Origin: Prevotella sp.
GTDB lineage: Bacteria > Bacteroidota > Bacteroidia > Bacteroidales > Bacteroidaceae
Reading direction: 5' to 3'
Assembly: GCA_017557405.1 (NCBI GenBank)
Contig: JAFYYV010000039.1
Coordinates: 53,844-117,843, forward strand
Length of the DNA stretch: 64,000 bases
This document shows positions 17,091 through 26,731 of the stretch, piece by piece. Made by a program: the position numbers and the translations under genes. The notes beneath the pieces are model-generated. The model ran no database searches. It saw only the letters and a program-made list of their open reading frames with translations, and was not told the origin of the DNA. Each line of letters opens with the position of its first letter. The first letter of the stretch is position 1.

Positions 17091-18380
17091 TCAGCTGTAC
17101 CTCCTTGGGTATCGCAAGAGGATGGAGAGCAGGGCTGCGGCGCCGAGGGCGAACGAATAGTAGAGCCAGGGGAGTATCTGAACGGGGTTCAGGCTTGCCA
17201 ACCCGGCTGCCATGAGCAGTTGTGCTCCGTAAGGGATGATGCCTTGCATAAAGCACGAGAAGGTATCGAGGATGGAGGCGCATTTACGATTGTCTACGCC
17301 ATAGCGGTCGCCCACCTGTTTGGCTATGCCACCCACGGTGATGATGGCAACAGTATTGTTGGCCGTGCAGACATCCACGATGGCCACAAGAAGTCCGATG
17401 GACAACTCTGCACCTCGCTTGCCATGAATGTGGCGGGTCATCTTTTGGATGATATAGTCGATGCCTCCGTTCTGACGCACTATCTCGAGCATTCCACCAG
17501 CCATCATGGTGATGATGATGAGTTCGCCCATACCGATGATGCCATCGCCCATCGAGGAGAACCACCCAAAGAGGTCGTAGGTGCCGTCAGCAATTCCGAT
17601 GATGCCTGTGAGAGCAATACCCAACGTGAGCACCGCCATAACGTTCATGCCACAAATGGCCGCCACAAGCACCACGATGTAGGGAATGACCTTCAGATAG
17701 GGCACCTTGGGGATGTCGGTAGGCGACTCAATGCCGGCTCCCAAGAAAACGTAGAGCACGAGGATAAGGAGGGCTGCAGGCATCACGATAAACGAGTTGA
17801 CACGGAACTTATCGCTCATCTTGCACCCTTGCGTGGAAGTGGCCACGACGGTGGTGTCGGAGATGAACGAGAGGTTGTCACCAAAGAACGAGCCTCCCAC
17901 CACTACGGCGGTCATCATGGGTACGCTCACGCCTGTTGAATGAGCCACTCCTGCCGCTATGGGCACAAGGGCAACGATGGTACCCACGCTGGTTCCGATA
18001 GAGAGTGAGATGAAGCAAGCGGCCAGGAAGAGGCCTGCCAGCAGCATGTTGCCAGGCAAGACGCTCAACGTGAGGTTCACGGTAGCATCGATGCTTCCCA
18101 TTGTCTTGGCGGAGTTGGCAAACGCGCCAGCCAACACGAATATCCAAAGCATGAGCATCATGTTCTGTGTACTCGCTCCACGAGAGAAGTGCTCAATGCG
18201 CTTAGAGAGGGTATATCCGCCCGACATCGCCACGGCATAGATGCTCGAGATCATGAACGCCACGGTGATGGGCACCTTGTAGAAGTCGCCCACAATGATG
18301 CTGGTGACCAGATAGATCGCAATAAACACCATAAGCGGTGACAATGCGAGTAGCCCTTTCTTGTTGGATATTTTATTCAT
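17091..18380 (-). CDS. NhaC-type Na+/H+ antiporter family protein
   Basis: The 429-residue inner-membrane protein has about 10-12 hydrophobic helices. SFFGDNLSFISDTTVVATSTQGC (cores GDNLSFISD and TTVVAT) is the typical NhaC discontinuous-helix motif, mirrored by DVCTANNTVAIITVGGIAK in the second half. It probably exchanges Na+ or an organic acid for H+. It follows uxaA in the same direction after a 157-bp gap, so it might serve hexuronate catabolism or pH balance, but a shared transcript is not certain. Confidence 0.82.
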   Translation of the reverse strand: MNKISNKKGLLALSPLMVFIAIYLVTSIIVGDFYKVPITVAFMISSIYAVAMSGGYTLSKRIEHFSRGASTQNMMLMLWIFVLAGAFANSAKTMGSIDATVNLTLSVLPGNMLLAGLFLAACFISLSIGTSVGTIVALVPIAAGVAHSTGVSVPMMTAVVVGGSFFGDNLSFISDTTVVATSTQGCKMSDKFRVNSFIVMPAALLILVLYVFLGAGIESPTDIPKVPYLKVIPYIVVLVAAICGMNVMAVLTLGIALTGIIGIADGTYDLFGWFSSMGDGIIGMGELIIITMMAGGMLEIVRQNGGIDYIIQKMTRHIHGKRGAELSIGLLVAIVDVCTANNTVAIITVGGIAKQVGDRYGVDNRKCASILDTFSCFMQGIIPYGAQLLMAAGLASLNPVQILPWLYYSFALGAAALLSILLRYPRRYS

Positions 18381-18504
18381 GTTTTAGAGGTAAGTCGTAA
18401 GAGCTAAGAGGTAAGAGATGAGAGATTACCCTCGACTTTTGTCCGTTAACTCCCAGGCAGAGCCTATTAACTCCCGCTAACTTCCGCTAACTCCTTTTTT
18501 TTTG

Positions 18505-18541
18505 TGAATTGTTAATTGTCAATTGTAAATTGTAAATTATA
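18505..18541. repeat. 7-bp AT-rich tandem repeat (AATTGTN)
   Basis: Five 7-bp units of the form AATTGTT/C/A run into the end of uxaA and lie upstream of the NhaC-type gene. Just before (18446-18496) is a short imperfect repeat of TAACTCCCGC/TAACTTCCGC. Confidence 0.65.
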
Positions 18542-20033
18542 AAGTTACCCCATTCTTAAAGATGGAGATTTCGCGATAGCCGTTGATTTCGTTGCGCACC
18601 TCCACCCCACTCGCCACGCTTTGGATGAACGTGATGAAACGGCGCAGAAGAGTCTGCATATCGGTACCCTCCACCAATTCGCCCGCGTTGAAGTCAATCC
18701 AGTTGGGTTTATCGTGGAAGAGCTTGCTGTTGGTAGATATCTTCATGGTGGGCACGAAGGTTCCGAAGGGTGTGCCACGCCCGGTAGTGAAGAGCACGAG
18801 CTGACAGCCAGCCGAAGCCAATGCCGTGGCGGCCACAAGGTCGTTGCCTGGCGCAGAGAGCAGGTTGAGCCCGCTTACTTGCAAACGGTCGCCATATTCA
18901 AGAACACCACTTACAGGGGCACGGCCGCACTTCTGTGTGCATCCCAAAGCCTTGTCTTCGAGTGTGGAGATGCCACCCGCCTTGTTGCCCGGGGAGGGAT
19001 TCTCGCCCACCGGCTCACCATGAGAGAGGAAATATTCCTTAAAATCGTTAACCAGCTTAACGGTTTGGTTGAACAACTCAGGTGTCTCGCAACGGTTCAT
19101 CAGGATGGTCTCGGCTCCGAACATCTCGGGAACCTCGGTCAGTATCGATGTACCACCCTGTGCCACCAACCAATCGCTGAACTCGCCTACGAGGGGATTG
19201 GCAGTAATGCCCGAGAAACCATCGCTTCCTCCGCATTTCAAACCCACACGGAGCTTACTCATGGGCACTTCTTTGCGGCGGTCTTGGCTGGCCAAAGCAT
19301 ACAACTGGCGGAGTATCTTCATACCTTCTTCCAGTTCATCGCCCTCCACCTTCTGGGTGACAAGCACTTTGATGCGCTCTTTGTCGTAGTCGCCCAACAA
19401 CTCCATGAACTGGTCGGGTTGGTTGTTCTCGCATCCAAGGGAGAGTATCAATACGGCTCCGGCATTGGGATGGAGTACGATATCGCGAAGAACCTTACGA
19501 GTGTTCTCGTGATCGCCCGATAGTTGGGAGCAACCATAATTATGATGCCAGGCGTGGATGGCATCGATACCTTCGCAACGAGTCTCCGCCTTCAGCAACT
19601 CCACCAATTTCTCGGCCACACCATTTACACACCCCACGGTGGGCACAATCCACACTTCGTTGCGGACACCCACTTCGCCATTCTTCCTAACGTATCCCTG
19701 GAAGGTGAGCCCTTCGTTGGCAATATCCAACTGCTCGCCAACGGGATGGTATTCGTAGGAAAGCGTACCCGAGAGGTTGGTCTTCAGGTTGTCTTCGTTC
19801 ACCCATGCTCCAGCCTTCAGGGCTGTGCGAGCATGACCGATAGGATAGCCGTATTTGATGATATTCTCGCCTTCAGCCACATCCTTCAACAGGATTTTGT
19901 GGCCGGCGGGCGTGTCTTGCAACAATGTGATGTTGCTGCCGTCCATCTCGATGGTCTCGCCTTGTTTCATGGCACGAAGGCACACCACCACAGAGTCGGC
20001 AGGGTTGATTTTGATAAAGCTTGATTGTTTCAT
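18537..20033 (-). CDS. uxaA: altronate dehydratase
   Basis: UxaA dehydrates D-altronate to 2-keto-3-deoxy-D-gluconate in galacturonate breakdown. The 498-residue protein has the N-terminal SAF-like domain (about 1-95, with GYPIGHARTALKAG) and the large catalytic domain, with VPTVGCVNGVAEKL, HNYGCSQLSGDHENT and GLKCGGSDGFSGITANP. The iron-binding Cys residues in GCVN, YGCSQ and LKCGGSD are kept. It is 29 bp after the LacI-type regulator in the same direction, and its product is the substrate of the divergent kdgK. Confidence 0.93.
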   Translation of the reverse strand: MKQSSFIKINPADSVVVCLRAMKQGETIEMDGSNITLLQDTPAGHKILLKDVAEGENIIKYGYPIGHARTALKAGAWVNEDNLKTNLSGTLSYEYHPVGEQLDIANEGLTFQGYVRKNGEVGVRNEVWIVPTVGCVNGVAEKLVELLKAETRCEGIDAIHAWHHNYGCSQLSGDHENTRKVLRDIVLHPNAGAVLILSLGCENNQPDQFMELLGDYDKERIKVLVTQKVEGDELEEGMKILRQLYALASQDRRKEVPMSKLRVGLKCGGSDGFSGITANPLVGEFSDWLVAQGGTSILTEVPEMFGAETILMNRCETPELFNQTVKLVNDFKEYFLSHGEPVGENPSPGNKAGGISTLEDKALGCTQKCGRAPVSGVLEYGDRLQVSGLNLLSAPGNDLVAATALASAGCQLVLFTTGRGTPFGTFVPTMKISTNSKLFHDKPNWIDFNAGELVEGTDMQTLLRRFITFIQSVASGVEVRNEINGYREISIFKNGVTL

Positions 20034-20062
20034 GTAGATGGTTTCGTAATTGGCTGTATTTC

Positions 20063-21127
20063 TTACAATTGCGTCCTACGATAGAACTCCACGTTCTCCT
20101 TCATCAACAGCTCGATGGGCATGTAGTTCACGGGGTTCACCTTGTGCTTCAACACAATGGCCTGGAAGAGCGCATCGATGCACGAGTAACCCTGCTGATA
20201 GGCGTGTTGGGCGATGAGGAACGAGATGCTTCCTTGGCGCAGACATTCGGCATTCTTGTGCACCATATCATAACCCATCACCTGCACATTACGGCGGTTG
20301 GTCTTCAGGAGGAAATCGCCGATGATGTGGGCCTTCGAACCGAGCGTGATGCAATGGTGAAGCTGGGGGTGCTGAACGAAGAATTTCTCGAGCATGACGG
20401 CATATTGCTTTTTCGAACCTTCAACGGGGAGGTCGAGCTCGAGTATCTTCACGTTGGGATAATGGTCGTGCATGTAATGGCGGAAACCCACTTCGCGGTT
20501 ATCCTGCTGCTTACTGGTCACACGCCCGTTCTTAGTTTGCTTCATCAGCATGATCTCGCGCTCCTTCGAAGCAATCATCATCAAGGCCTTGGCGGCAAAA
20601 TAACCACTTGCAAACGAGTCCTGACCATAGAACGAAAGCGGTTTCAGGTCGGGCATGTAGGAGTCGAGCATGATGAAAGGAATGCTCTGCTCGTGGAGGA
20701 TATCGGTAAACTGACGAGTGAGCTCGAGGGTGGAAGGAACGATGACAACGCCATCGGGCGCCTCATTCATAATCGCCTGATACTGAGCGATAAAATTCTC
20801 GTCGTTAAAGCGTTCGTAATAGTGAATCACCACATTGATATGGAAGTCGCGGCGAGCCTCCATGGCCTTCTTCGCACCCTCCTCGATCTCTTCCCAGTAG
20901 GCTTCGGAGTCGTGCTTCGGGATGAGCATGTGGAAGGTATATGAGCGGTTGTAAGCCAAAGCCGAGGCGTACATGTTGGGCTTATAGTCCATCTCCTTGA
21001 GCGCCTTCTCCACTTTCTCACGTGCGGATTTTGACACATTGGGGCGTTCGTGCAACACCCTGTCCACCGTTCCCACCGAAACGCCCGCGCGTTCTGCAAT
21101 GTCCTTGATTCTGATTTTATCTGTCAT
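20063..21127 (-). CDS. LacI family regulator of the hexuronate genes
   Basis: From the ATG at 21127 the protein is 354 residues. The first 55 form the LacI helix-turn-helix (IRIKDIAERAGVSVGTVDRVLHER). VSVGTVDRVL is the recognition helix region and YKPNMYASAL is the hinge. The rest is a periplasmic-binding-protein-like sensor domain. It is divergent from kdgK and followed by uxaA, so it probably senses a hexuronate intermediate. A perfect 18-bp palindrome (21142-21159) 15 bp before its ATG is a candidate operator, which would give autoregulation. Confidence 0.88.
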   Translation of the reverse strand: MTDKIRIKDIAERAGVSVGTVDRVLHERPNVSKSAREKVEKALKEMDYKPNMYASALAYNRSYTFHMLIPKHDSEAYWEEIEEGAKKAMEARRDFHINVVIHYYERFNDENFIAQYQAIMNEAPDGVVIVPSTLELTRQFTDILHEQSIPFIMLDSYMPDLKPLSFYGQDSFASGYFAAKALMMIASKEREIMLMKQTKNGRVTSKQQDNREVGFRHYMHDHYPNVKILELDLPVEGSKKQYAVMLEKFFVQHPQLHHCITLGSKAHIIGDFLLKTNRRNVQVMGYDMVHKNAECLRQGSISFLIAQHAYQQGYSCIDALFQAIVLKHKVNPVNYMPIELLMKENVEFYRRTQL

Positions 21128-21141
21128 AATTCCTTTGTATA

Positions 21142-21159
21142 TATTTTTGCGCAAAAATA
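21142..21159. promoter_or_regulatory. candidate LacI-type operator
   Basis: TATTTTTGCGCAAAAATA is a perfect palindrome with the central CG step usual for LacI-family operators. It lies in the leader of the LacI gene. Confidence 0.55.
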
Positions 21160-21175
21160 GTAAATAAAATCGAAT

Positions 21176-21189
21176 TGTGCGAAAGCACA
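21176..21189. promoter_or_regulatory. second palindrome in the lacI/kdgK control region
   Basis: TGTGC-GAAA-GCACA is an inverted repeat between the two divergent genes. It could be a second operator or a small hairpin. Confidence 0.35.
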
Positions 21190-21254
21190 GTTGTATATTT
21201 TGCTAAAAAACTACATTTTTTGCGATTTTATTTCCTAGTTCGCGAAATAATCGT

Positions 21255-21262
21255 TAATTTTG
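21255..21262 (+). promoter_or_regulatory. -7 box for kdgK
   Basis: TAATTTTG fits TAnnTTTG and lies 54 bp before the kdgK ATG. No TTG is found at the usual upstream distance, which would fit an activator-dependent or weak promoter. Confidence 0.5.
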
Positions 21263-21316
21263 CGTAGGCAAACAAGGATAATTAATCTATAAATACAAAA
21301 ACTTCAGTTTGAGAAA

Positions 21317-22339
21317 ATGGCAAAAATTGTAACATTGGGCGAAATCATGCTTCGTCTTTCTCCGCAAGGAAACGATCGCTTCATTCAGAGTGAGTCATTC
21401 CGCATCATCCCGGGTGGTGGTGAGGCCAACGTGGCCATCAGCTTGGCCAATTATGGTCATGAGGCTTATTACGTATCGAAATTGCCGAAGCACGAGATTG
21501 GTCAGATTGCCGTGAACGCTTTGCGGCGATATGGTGTCAACACTCAGTTTGTGGCTCGTGGTGGCGATCGCATTGGTTTGTATTATGCCGAGACGGGTGC
21601 TTCCATGCGCCCCTCGAAGGTCATCTACGACCGTGCCCACTCCTCGATAGCAGAGGCCGACCCTGAGGATTTTGATTTCGACGCCATCATGGAAGGTGCC
21701 CAATGGTTCCACTGGAGTGGTATCACGCCCGCCATCAGCGACAAGGCCGCCGAGTTGACAAGACTGGCTTGTGAGGCCGCCAAACGGCATGGTGTGACCG
21801 TATCGGTCGACTTGAACTTCCGCAAGAAGTTGTGGACGAGCCAGAAGGCCATTAGCGTGATGCGCCCCTTGATGAAATATGTCGATGTGTGCATTGGCAA
21901 CGAGGAAGACGCCGAGCTCTGCCTGGGCTTCAAACCCGATGCCGATGTGGAAGGCGGACAAACCGACGCCGCTGGCTACGAGGGCATCTTCAAGCAAATG
22001 CGCGAGGGGTTTGGCTTCAAGTATGTGGTCTCCACCCTTCGTGAATCCTACTCAGCCACATTCAACGGTTGGAAGGCCTTGATCTACGACGGCAAGGAGT
22101 TCTATCAATCGAAGCGCTATGAGATCAACCCCATCATCGACCGCGTGGGTGGTGGTGACTCGTTCTCGGGTGGCTTGATTCATGGTCTTCTGACCAAGAA
22201 CACGCAAGGTGAGGCTTTGGAGTTTGCCGTGGCCGCTTCTGCCTTGAAGCACACCATCAATGGCGATTTCAACCTGGTAAGCGCCGACGAAGTAGAGGCT
22301 TTGGCTGGCGGTAATGCCAATGGAAGAGTGCAAAGATAA
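21317..22339 (+). CDS. kdgK: 2-keto-3-deoxygluconate kinase (PfkB family)
   Basis: KdgK phosphorylates KDG to KDPG. The 340-residue protein has the PfkB fold: the substrate region GGGEANVAISLANYG (about 34-48) and the C-terminal signature DRVGGGDSFSGGLIHGL (about 275-291), where the Asp in GGGDS is the catalytic base. VSVDLNFRKKLW (about 162) also fits KDG kinases. It begins the plus-strand operon kdgK, DUF4177-like, eda and lies opposite the LacI gene. Confidence 0.9.
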   Translation: MAKIVTLGEIMLRLSPQGNDRFIQSESFRIIPGGGEANVAISLANYGHEAYYVSKLPKHEIGQIAVNALRRYGVNTQFVARGGDRIGLYYAETGASMRPSKVIYDRAHSSIAEADPEDFDFDAIMEGAQWFHWSGITPAISDKAAELTRLACEAAKRHGVTVSVDLNFRKKLWTSQKAISVMRPLMKYVDVCIGNEEDAELCLGFKPDADVEGGQTDAAGYEGIFKQMREGFGFKYVVSTLRESYSATFNGWKALIYDGKEFYQSKRYEINPIIDRVGGGDSFSGGLIHGLLTKNTQGEALEFAVAASALKHTINGDFNLVSADEVEALAGGNANGRVQR

Positions 22340-22411
22340 TTGACAATTTACAATTAACCGCTCGGCTTTGCCGCTTTTACAAAGGCGTCAGCCGACTAAA
22401 AGAATTGACAA

Positions 22412-22549
22412 ATGAAAAAGTTTGAATATAAAATCATTTCGCCCCTCATTAAGCGTGAGGAGAAACTGAACGAATTGGGCGAACTGGGATGGGAGCTCGT
22501 GGCTGTCTGCGAGTGCAACATGTATTTGAAACGTGAATACGAAAAATAA
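22412..22549 (+). CDS. DUF4177-like mini protein (45 aa)
   Basis: The reading frame gives 45 residues: [20 protein letters not shown], then [16 protein letters not shown], then MYLKREYEK. The pattern (EYK...LN.LG..GWELV.V...YLKRE) is that of DUF4177-type proteins, small single-sheet proteins of unknown function. It lies between kdgK and eda, and its stop is 2 bp before the eda ATG, so it is almost surely translated in this operon. Its role may be regulatory or structural; nothing in the sequence says which. Confidence 0.75.
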   Translation: MKKFEYKIISPLIKREEKLNELGELGWELVAVCECNMYLKREYEK

Positions 22550-22551
22550 TC

Positions 22552-23220
22552 ATGGCAAAGTTTGACAAAATAGCCGTATTACAGAAAATCGGCGACACGG
22601 GAATGGTTCCCGTATTCTATCACAAAGACCTGGAGATTTGCAAGAACGTCGTGAAGGCTTGCTATGAGGGTGGTGTGCGCGCATTCGAGTTCACCAACCG
22701 AGGCGATTTTGCCCACGAGGTGTTTGGCGAGTTGGTCAAGTGGGCCGACAAGGAATGCCCTGAATTGGCTTTGGGCATCGGTTCGGTGGTGGATGCTCCC
22801 ACGGCAGCACTCTACATCCAACTGGGTGCCAACTTCGTGGTGGGACCGTTGTTCAACCCCGACATCGCCCCCGTTTGCAACCGCCGTCTCATCCCCTACT
22901 GCCCCGGTTGTGTGACCGTAAGCGAGATTGGAAAGGCTCAGGAGCTGGGGTGCGACTTGACAAAGGTGTTCCCAGGCGATGTGATTGGCCCCAACATGAT
23001 CAAAGGTCTGAAGGCTCCGATGCCTTGGTCGAAGATCATGGTGACAGGCGGTGTGGCTCCTGAAGCGGAGAATCTGAAGTCGTGGTTCAAGGCTGGCGTG
23101 TTCTGTGTCGGCATGGGTTCGAAGCTGTTCCCGAAAGACAAGGTGGCCGCTGGCGACTGGCAATATGTGACAAATAAGTGTAAAGAAGCTCTTGGTTACG
23201 TTGCTGAGGCTCGCAAATAA
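22552..23220 (+). CDS. eda: KDPG/KHG aldolase
   Basis: Eda splits KDPG to pyruvate and glyceraldehyde-3-phosphate. The 222-residue protein has the class I aldolase pieces: FEFTNRG (about 41-47, with the catalytic Glu), [11 protein letters not shown] (about 75-85), the Schiff-base Lys in [12 protein letters not shown] (about 142) and the phosphate loop VTGGVAPE near 165. It completes the Entner-Doudoroff end of hexuronate breakdown started by uxaA and kdgK. Confidence 0.93.
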   Translation: MAKFDKIAVLQKIGDTGMVPVFYHKDLEICKNVVKACYEGGVRAFEFTNRGDFAHEVFGELVKWADKECPELALGIGSVVDAPTAALYIQLGANFVVGPLFNPDIAPVCNRRLIPYCPGCVTVSEIGKAQELGCDLTKVFPGDVIGPNMIKGLKAPMPWSKIMVTGGVAPEAENLKSWFKAGVFCVGMGSKLFPKDKVAAGDWQYVTNKCKEALGYVAEARK

Positions 23221-23230
23221 ATATCAAAGA

Positions 23231-26200
23231 ATGAAATGCTCGATATGGCTTTTGCTCATATTGGGCATTTCCCTTTTTTCAGCATGTTCGACACCCAACA
23301 GAGACGAGGTGGATATGCTGAATTCCCGTTCGTATTCCTACCATTATCGCAACATCGACTCTACACGGGTGTTGGCCGAGAAGGCTTTGAAGTTGGCCGA
23401 CGGCTATGATGCCGGACGTGCGGAGGCGTTGAACAACCTGGCTTTCGTGTGTATCGCCAAGATGGATTACGATGGGGCAAATCGATTGCTGGACAGCATC
23501 TCCACCAACAACCTCGTCGAGATGCTCATCGCCGACATCCAACACATGAGGCTTTGCCAAAGGCAATCACACAACAAACAATTCTACGACTATCACGAGA
23601 GTGCCACTCGATTGCTGAAGCGCATTGACGAAGAACGCAACCGGCTCACTCCCCACCAACTCGACCGCATGATCTATGCGCAAAGCGAGTTCCACATCGT
23701 GACCTCCATCTATTATTATTATGTGGGTCTCTACGAGCCATCGGCCAAAGCGTTGGAGAACATCGACCCCAACGGACCTCTCATGCGGGACACCGCCCAG
23801 CTGCTCAACTATTACTACAACGTGGGAGCTGGCGGCATCATCACCTCGGGAAGCCAATCGGAGATCAACCAACAGGAGTTCGATTACCTCATGCGTTGCT
23901 ACCTGTTGGCACAACAAGCGGAGATGCCTTTCTTCGAGGCACAGTCGATGCAAGCCATGAGTGAGCATCTGCAGAACCCCGAGTGGCGCGACGAACTCAT
24001 TCGCGACAATCTTCCTGCCATGAAGTACATCAACCTCGACCACATGGACGACTCTCTCTTGGCGGGCAATCTGGCGCAACGGGCGCTTGACTTGTTCTCC
24101 GAGTATGGCGATGTGTATCAGACGGCTGGCGCATATCGAACTTTGGCAGAGTGCTATTGGGCGATTCAAGACTACCCATCGGCTGGCTTCTGCTTGCAGA
24201 CGGCTTTGAACAAAGACACCATCATCAACCGCGCACCCGACTTGGTGGCCTCCATCTTGGAGCAGTTGTCGTTGGTATATTCGGCTATCGACGACAAGGC
24301 GAATAGCGACCAAAATCGAAACCAATACCTTGACATACAGGAGCAGACACGTCAGGACAGGCAGTTGGAGGCGCGTGCCGAACAACTGAACCGCTCTTCA
24401 CGCCAACTCAACCGATGGATCTACGCCGTTGTGGCCATGTTGTTCCTGGTTTGCCTATTGTTGTTGCTCTTCGAACGAATGCGTAGGCAGAGCGATGCAC
24501 GATTCTCTTTGTCATCGTTGATGCAACCCCTCGACGAGTGGCAACAAGCCAATAACGAGCATGTAGCGTTGGTGGACGAGCAGAACGAGGAGATCAACGA
24601 GCAGATAAAAATCTCGCAATTGCACGTCTTGAACAACAAACGGCGCAATCTGGAGAAACGTGCGAAAATATCGCTTGTCAACACCATCACGCCCTTCATC
24701 GACCGCATGATCCACGAGGTGAAACGGCTGCTTCAATACAAGGACACGCCAGAGGTAAGGGCTGAGCGCTATGCTTATGTGGCGGAGTTGACCGACAAGA
24801 TCAACGACTACAACAACATCCTTACCGAATGGATTCAGATGCGGCAAGGCGATGTGAGCCTCCACATCGAGAGCTTCCGTTTGCATGAGTTGTTCGACAT
24901 TGTGAAGAAAGGCCGAATGGCGTTCCAGTTGCGAGGCGTTGAGTTGAACGTCAACGACACACAAGATGTGGTGAAGGCCGACCGTACGCTCACGCTCTTC
25001 ATGATCAACACGATGGCCGACAATGCCCGCAAGTTCACGCCCTCGGGAGGAACTGTAGAAATCTCGTCCACGGCCGCCGACGATTACGTGGAGATCAGCG
25101 TGAAGGATACGGGTGTGGGAATGACCGATGAGCAGAAGGAGCACATCTTCGACCACAAGCCCATCATAGAGGGCGGCGTGGAGCAGATAACCGATCATGC
25201 ACAACGCTCTCACGGCTTCGGCTTGATGAATTGCAAGGGCATCATCGAGAAATACCGCAAGCTGAGCCAGATCTTCAAGGTGTGCACCATCGAGGTGGAG
25301 AGCGAGGAAGGAAAAGGAAGCCGATTCTATTTCCGATTGCCCAAGGGCATCATTCGTCTGCTGGTCATCGGGGCGTTCCTTTGCGGATTCAACAACCTGT
25401 CGTTTGCCAAACACGACACCACCGTTCGCACCAATATGACGATGGTGACCGACGATGCTTTGACATCAGCCAAAATATATGCTGACAGCGCTTACTATTG
25501 CAACATCAACGGCGATTACAAAAAGACGTTGTTGTATGCCGACAGCTGCATCGAGTGTCTGAACCAGCACTACCTGACCATCGTTCCCAAGGGCAAGCAA
25601 CTGATGGCGGCACATCCCGAAGATGCATCCTCGCCTGCCGAATTGGCGTGGTTCCACGATAGTTTGATGACCAGCTACGACGTGATTCTCGACATCCGAA
25701 ACGAGAGTGCTGTGGCGGCATTGGCGCTTCACGAATGGGACCTCTATCGCTACAACAACAAAGTCTATACCCAATTGTTCCGCGAACTCTCGGCCGACAA
25801 CACACTCGCCAACTATTGCCGCGTGATGCAACGTTCGGAGAACAACAAGAATGTGGCCATCACCCTACTGCTCATCCTCTTGTTGATGACCATCCCCGCC
25901 TACTATCTCGTGTATTATCGCCATCAGGTCTATTACCGCTTCTGCATCGACCGCGTGAACCGCATCAACAACATATTGCTGTCGGAGGCGTCTCCCGAAA
26001 CGAAACTACAACAGATTGATAGCATCTGGAACGACAAAACTTTGACGTTGAGTGGCGATCGCCTGGCTCCCCTGAACGCGTTGGTGGGCGAGATCAAGCA
26101 GGCTTTGCGCAATAGTGTGGTGTCCGAGAACGAACTGCAAACCAACCTCGAACTGGCCGAAGACGAGTTGCGCCGCGTGGATTACGAGAACGACAAGCTG

Positions 26201-26731
26201 CACATCAGCAACAACGTGCTCGACAACTGCCTCAGCACCCTCAAGCACGAGACGATGTACTATCCATCTCGCATCAAAACGCTCATCGATGGAGCCGATG
26301 CCAACCTGCCAGCCATCGCCGAACTGGTCACCTACTACAAGGAGTTGTATTCGTTGCTCAGCGCTCAAGCCATGCGTCAAATCGACGATAATGTGCGGGT
26401 TGACAAGGACATGATTGACTACCTGTTCGAGATTCTCAAGAAACTGGGCGGCGGCAACGTGAGCTCATATTCCGATGTCGACGACCGATATGTGACGCTG
26501 AACGTGCAGATGCCCGATTTGAAATTGACACAGGAGCAAACGGAGGCTCTCTTCACACCCGCCACCATCAACCTCGACTTCATGCTTTGCCGTCAGATTG
26601 TACGCGAACTAGGTGAGGCCACCAACGCACGTGGATGTGGCATCATGGCCGTCCAAAACCCTGAAGGAGGAACAACCGTAAAAATAACAATAACCAAATC
26701 GATATGGAACAATTTAAAGTTATCATCGTAG
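23231..26731 (+). CDS. two-part membrane histidine kinase (DUF5112/DUF5113-like) with a second, degenerate kinase half
   Basis: The ATG at 23231 gives a lipoprotein-like signal (LLLILGISLFSACS), 1166 residues in all. A helical TPR-like sensor region (about 20-390) is followed by TM1 (about 395-415), a coiled coil and a His-box candidate IHEVKRL (His near 494). A HATPase domain comes next, with N box NTMADNARKF (about 592), G1 DTGVGM (about 625) and G2 HGFGLMNCKGI (about 660). The chain then re-enters the membrane (LLVIGAFLCGF, about 707-722), has a second outer region, another TM (about 874-896) and a cytoplasmic C-terminus. That part has LKHETMYYPSRI (about 1003) and an ATPase end (LCRQIVREL) without N or G1 boxes. 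It overlaps the regulator gene by 28 bp. Confidence 0.78.
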   Translation: MKCSIWLLLILGISLFSACSTPNRDEVDMLNSRSYSYHYRNIDSTRVLAEKALKLADGYDAGRAEALNNLAFVCIAKMDYDGANRLLDSISTNNLVEMLIADIQHMRLCQRQSHNKQFYDYHESATRLLKRIDEERNRLTPHQLDRMIYAQSEFHIVTSIYYYYVGLYEPSAKALENIDPNGPLMRDTAQLLNYYYNVGAGGIITSGSQSEINQQEFDYLMRCYLLAQQAEMPFFEAQSMQAMSEHLQNPEWRDELIRDNLPAMKYINLDHMDDSLLAGNLAQRALDLFSEYGDVYQTAGAYRTLAECYWAIQDYPSAGFCLQTALNKDTIINRAPDLVASILEQLSLVYSAIDDKANSDQNRNQYLDIQEQTRQDRQLEARAEQLNRSSRQLNRWIYAVVAMLFLVCLLLLLFERMRRQSDARFSLSSLMQPLDEWQQANNEHVALVDEQNEEINEQIKISQLHVLNNKRRNLEKRAKISLVNTITPFIDRMIHEVKRLLQYKDTPEVRAERYAYVAELTDKINDYNNILTEWIQMRQGDVSLHIESFRLHELFDIVKKGRMAFQLRGVELNVNDTQDVVKADRTLTLFMINTMADNARKFTPSGGTVEISSTAADDYVEISVKDTGVGMTDEQKEHIFDHKPIIEGGVEQITDHAQRSHGFGLMNCKGIIEKYRKLSQIFKVCTIEVESEEGKGSRFYFRLPKGIIRLLVIGAFLCGFNNLSFAKHDTTVRTNMTMVTDDALTSAKIYADSAYYCNINGDYKKTLLYADSCIECLNQHYLTIVPKGKQLMAAHPEDASSPAELAWFHDSLMTSYDVILDIRNESAVAALALHEWDLYRYNNKVYTQLFRELSADNTLANYCRVMQRSENNKNVAITLLLILLLMTIPAYYLVYYRHQVYYRFCIDRVNRINNILLSEASPETKLQQIDSIWNDKTLTLSGDRLAPLNALVGEIKQALRNSVVSENELQTNLELAEDELRRVDYENDKLHISNNVLDNCLSTLKHETMYYPSRIKTLIDGADANLPAIAELVTYYKELYSLLSAQAMRQIDDNVRVDKDMIDYLFEILKKLGGGNVSSYSDVDDRYVTLNVQMPDLKLTQEQTEALFTPATINLDFMLCRQIVRELGEATNARGCGIMAVQNPEGGTTVKITITKSIWNNLKLSS

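Noticed and set aside
26704-26731. frameshift between kinase and regulator genes
   Set aside because: Both proteins are complete and the 28-bp overlap is in different frames, as in coupled genes.
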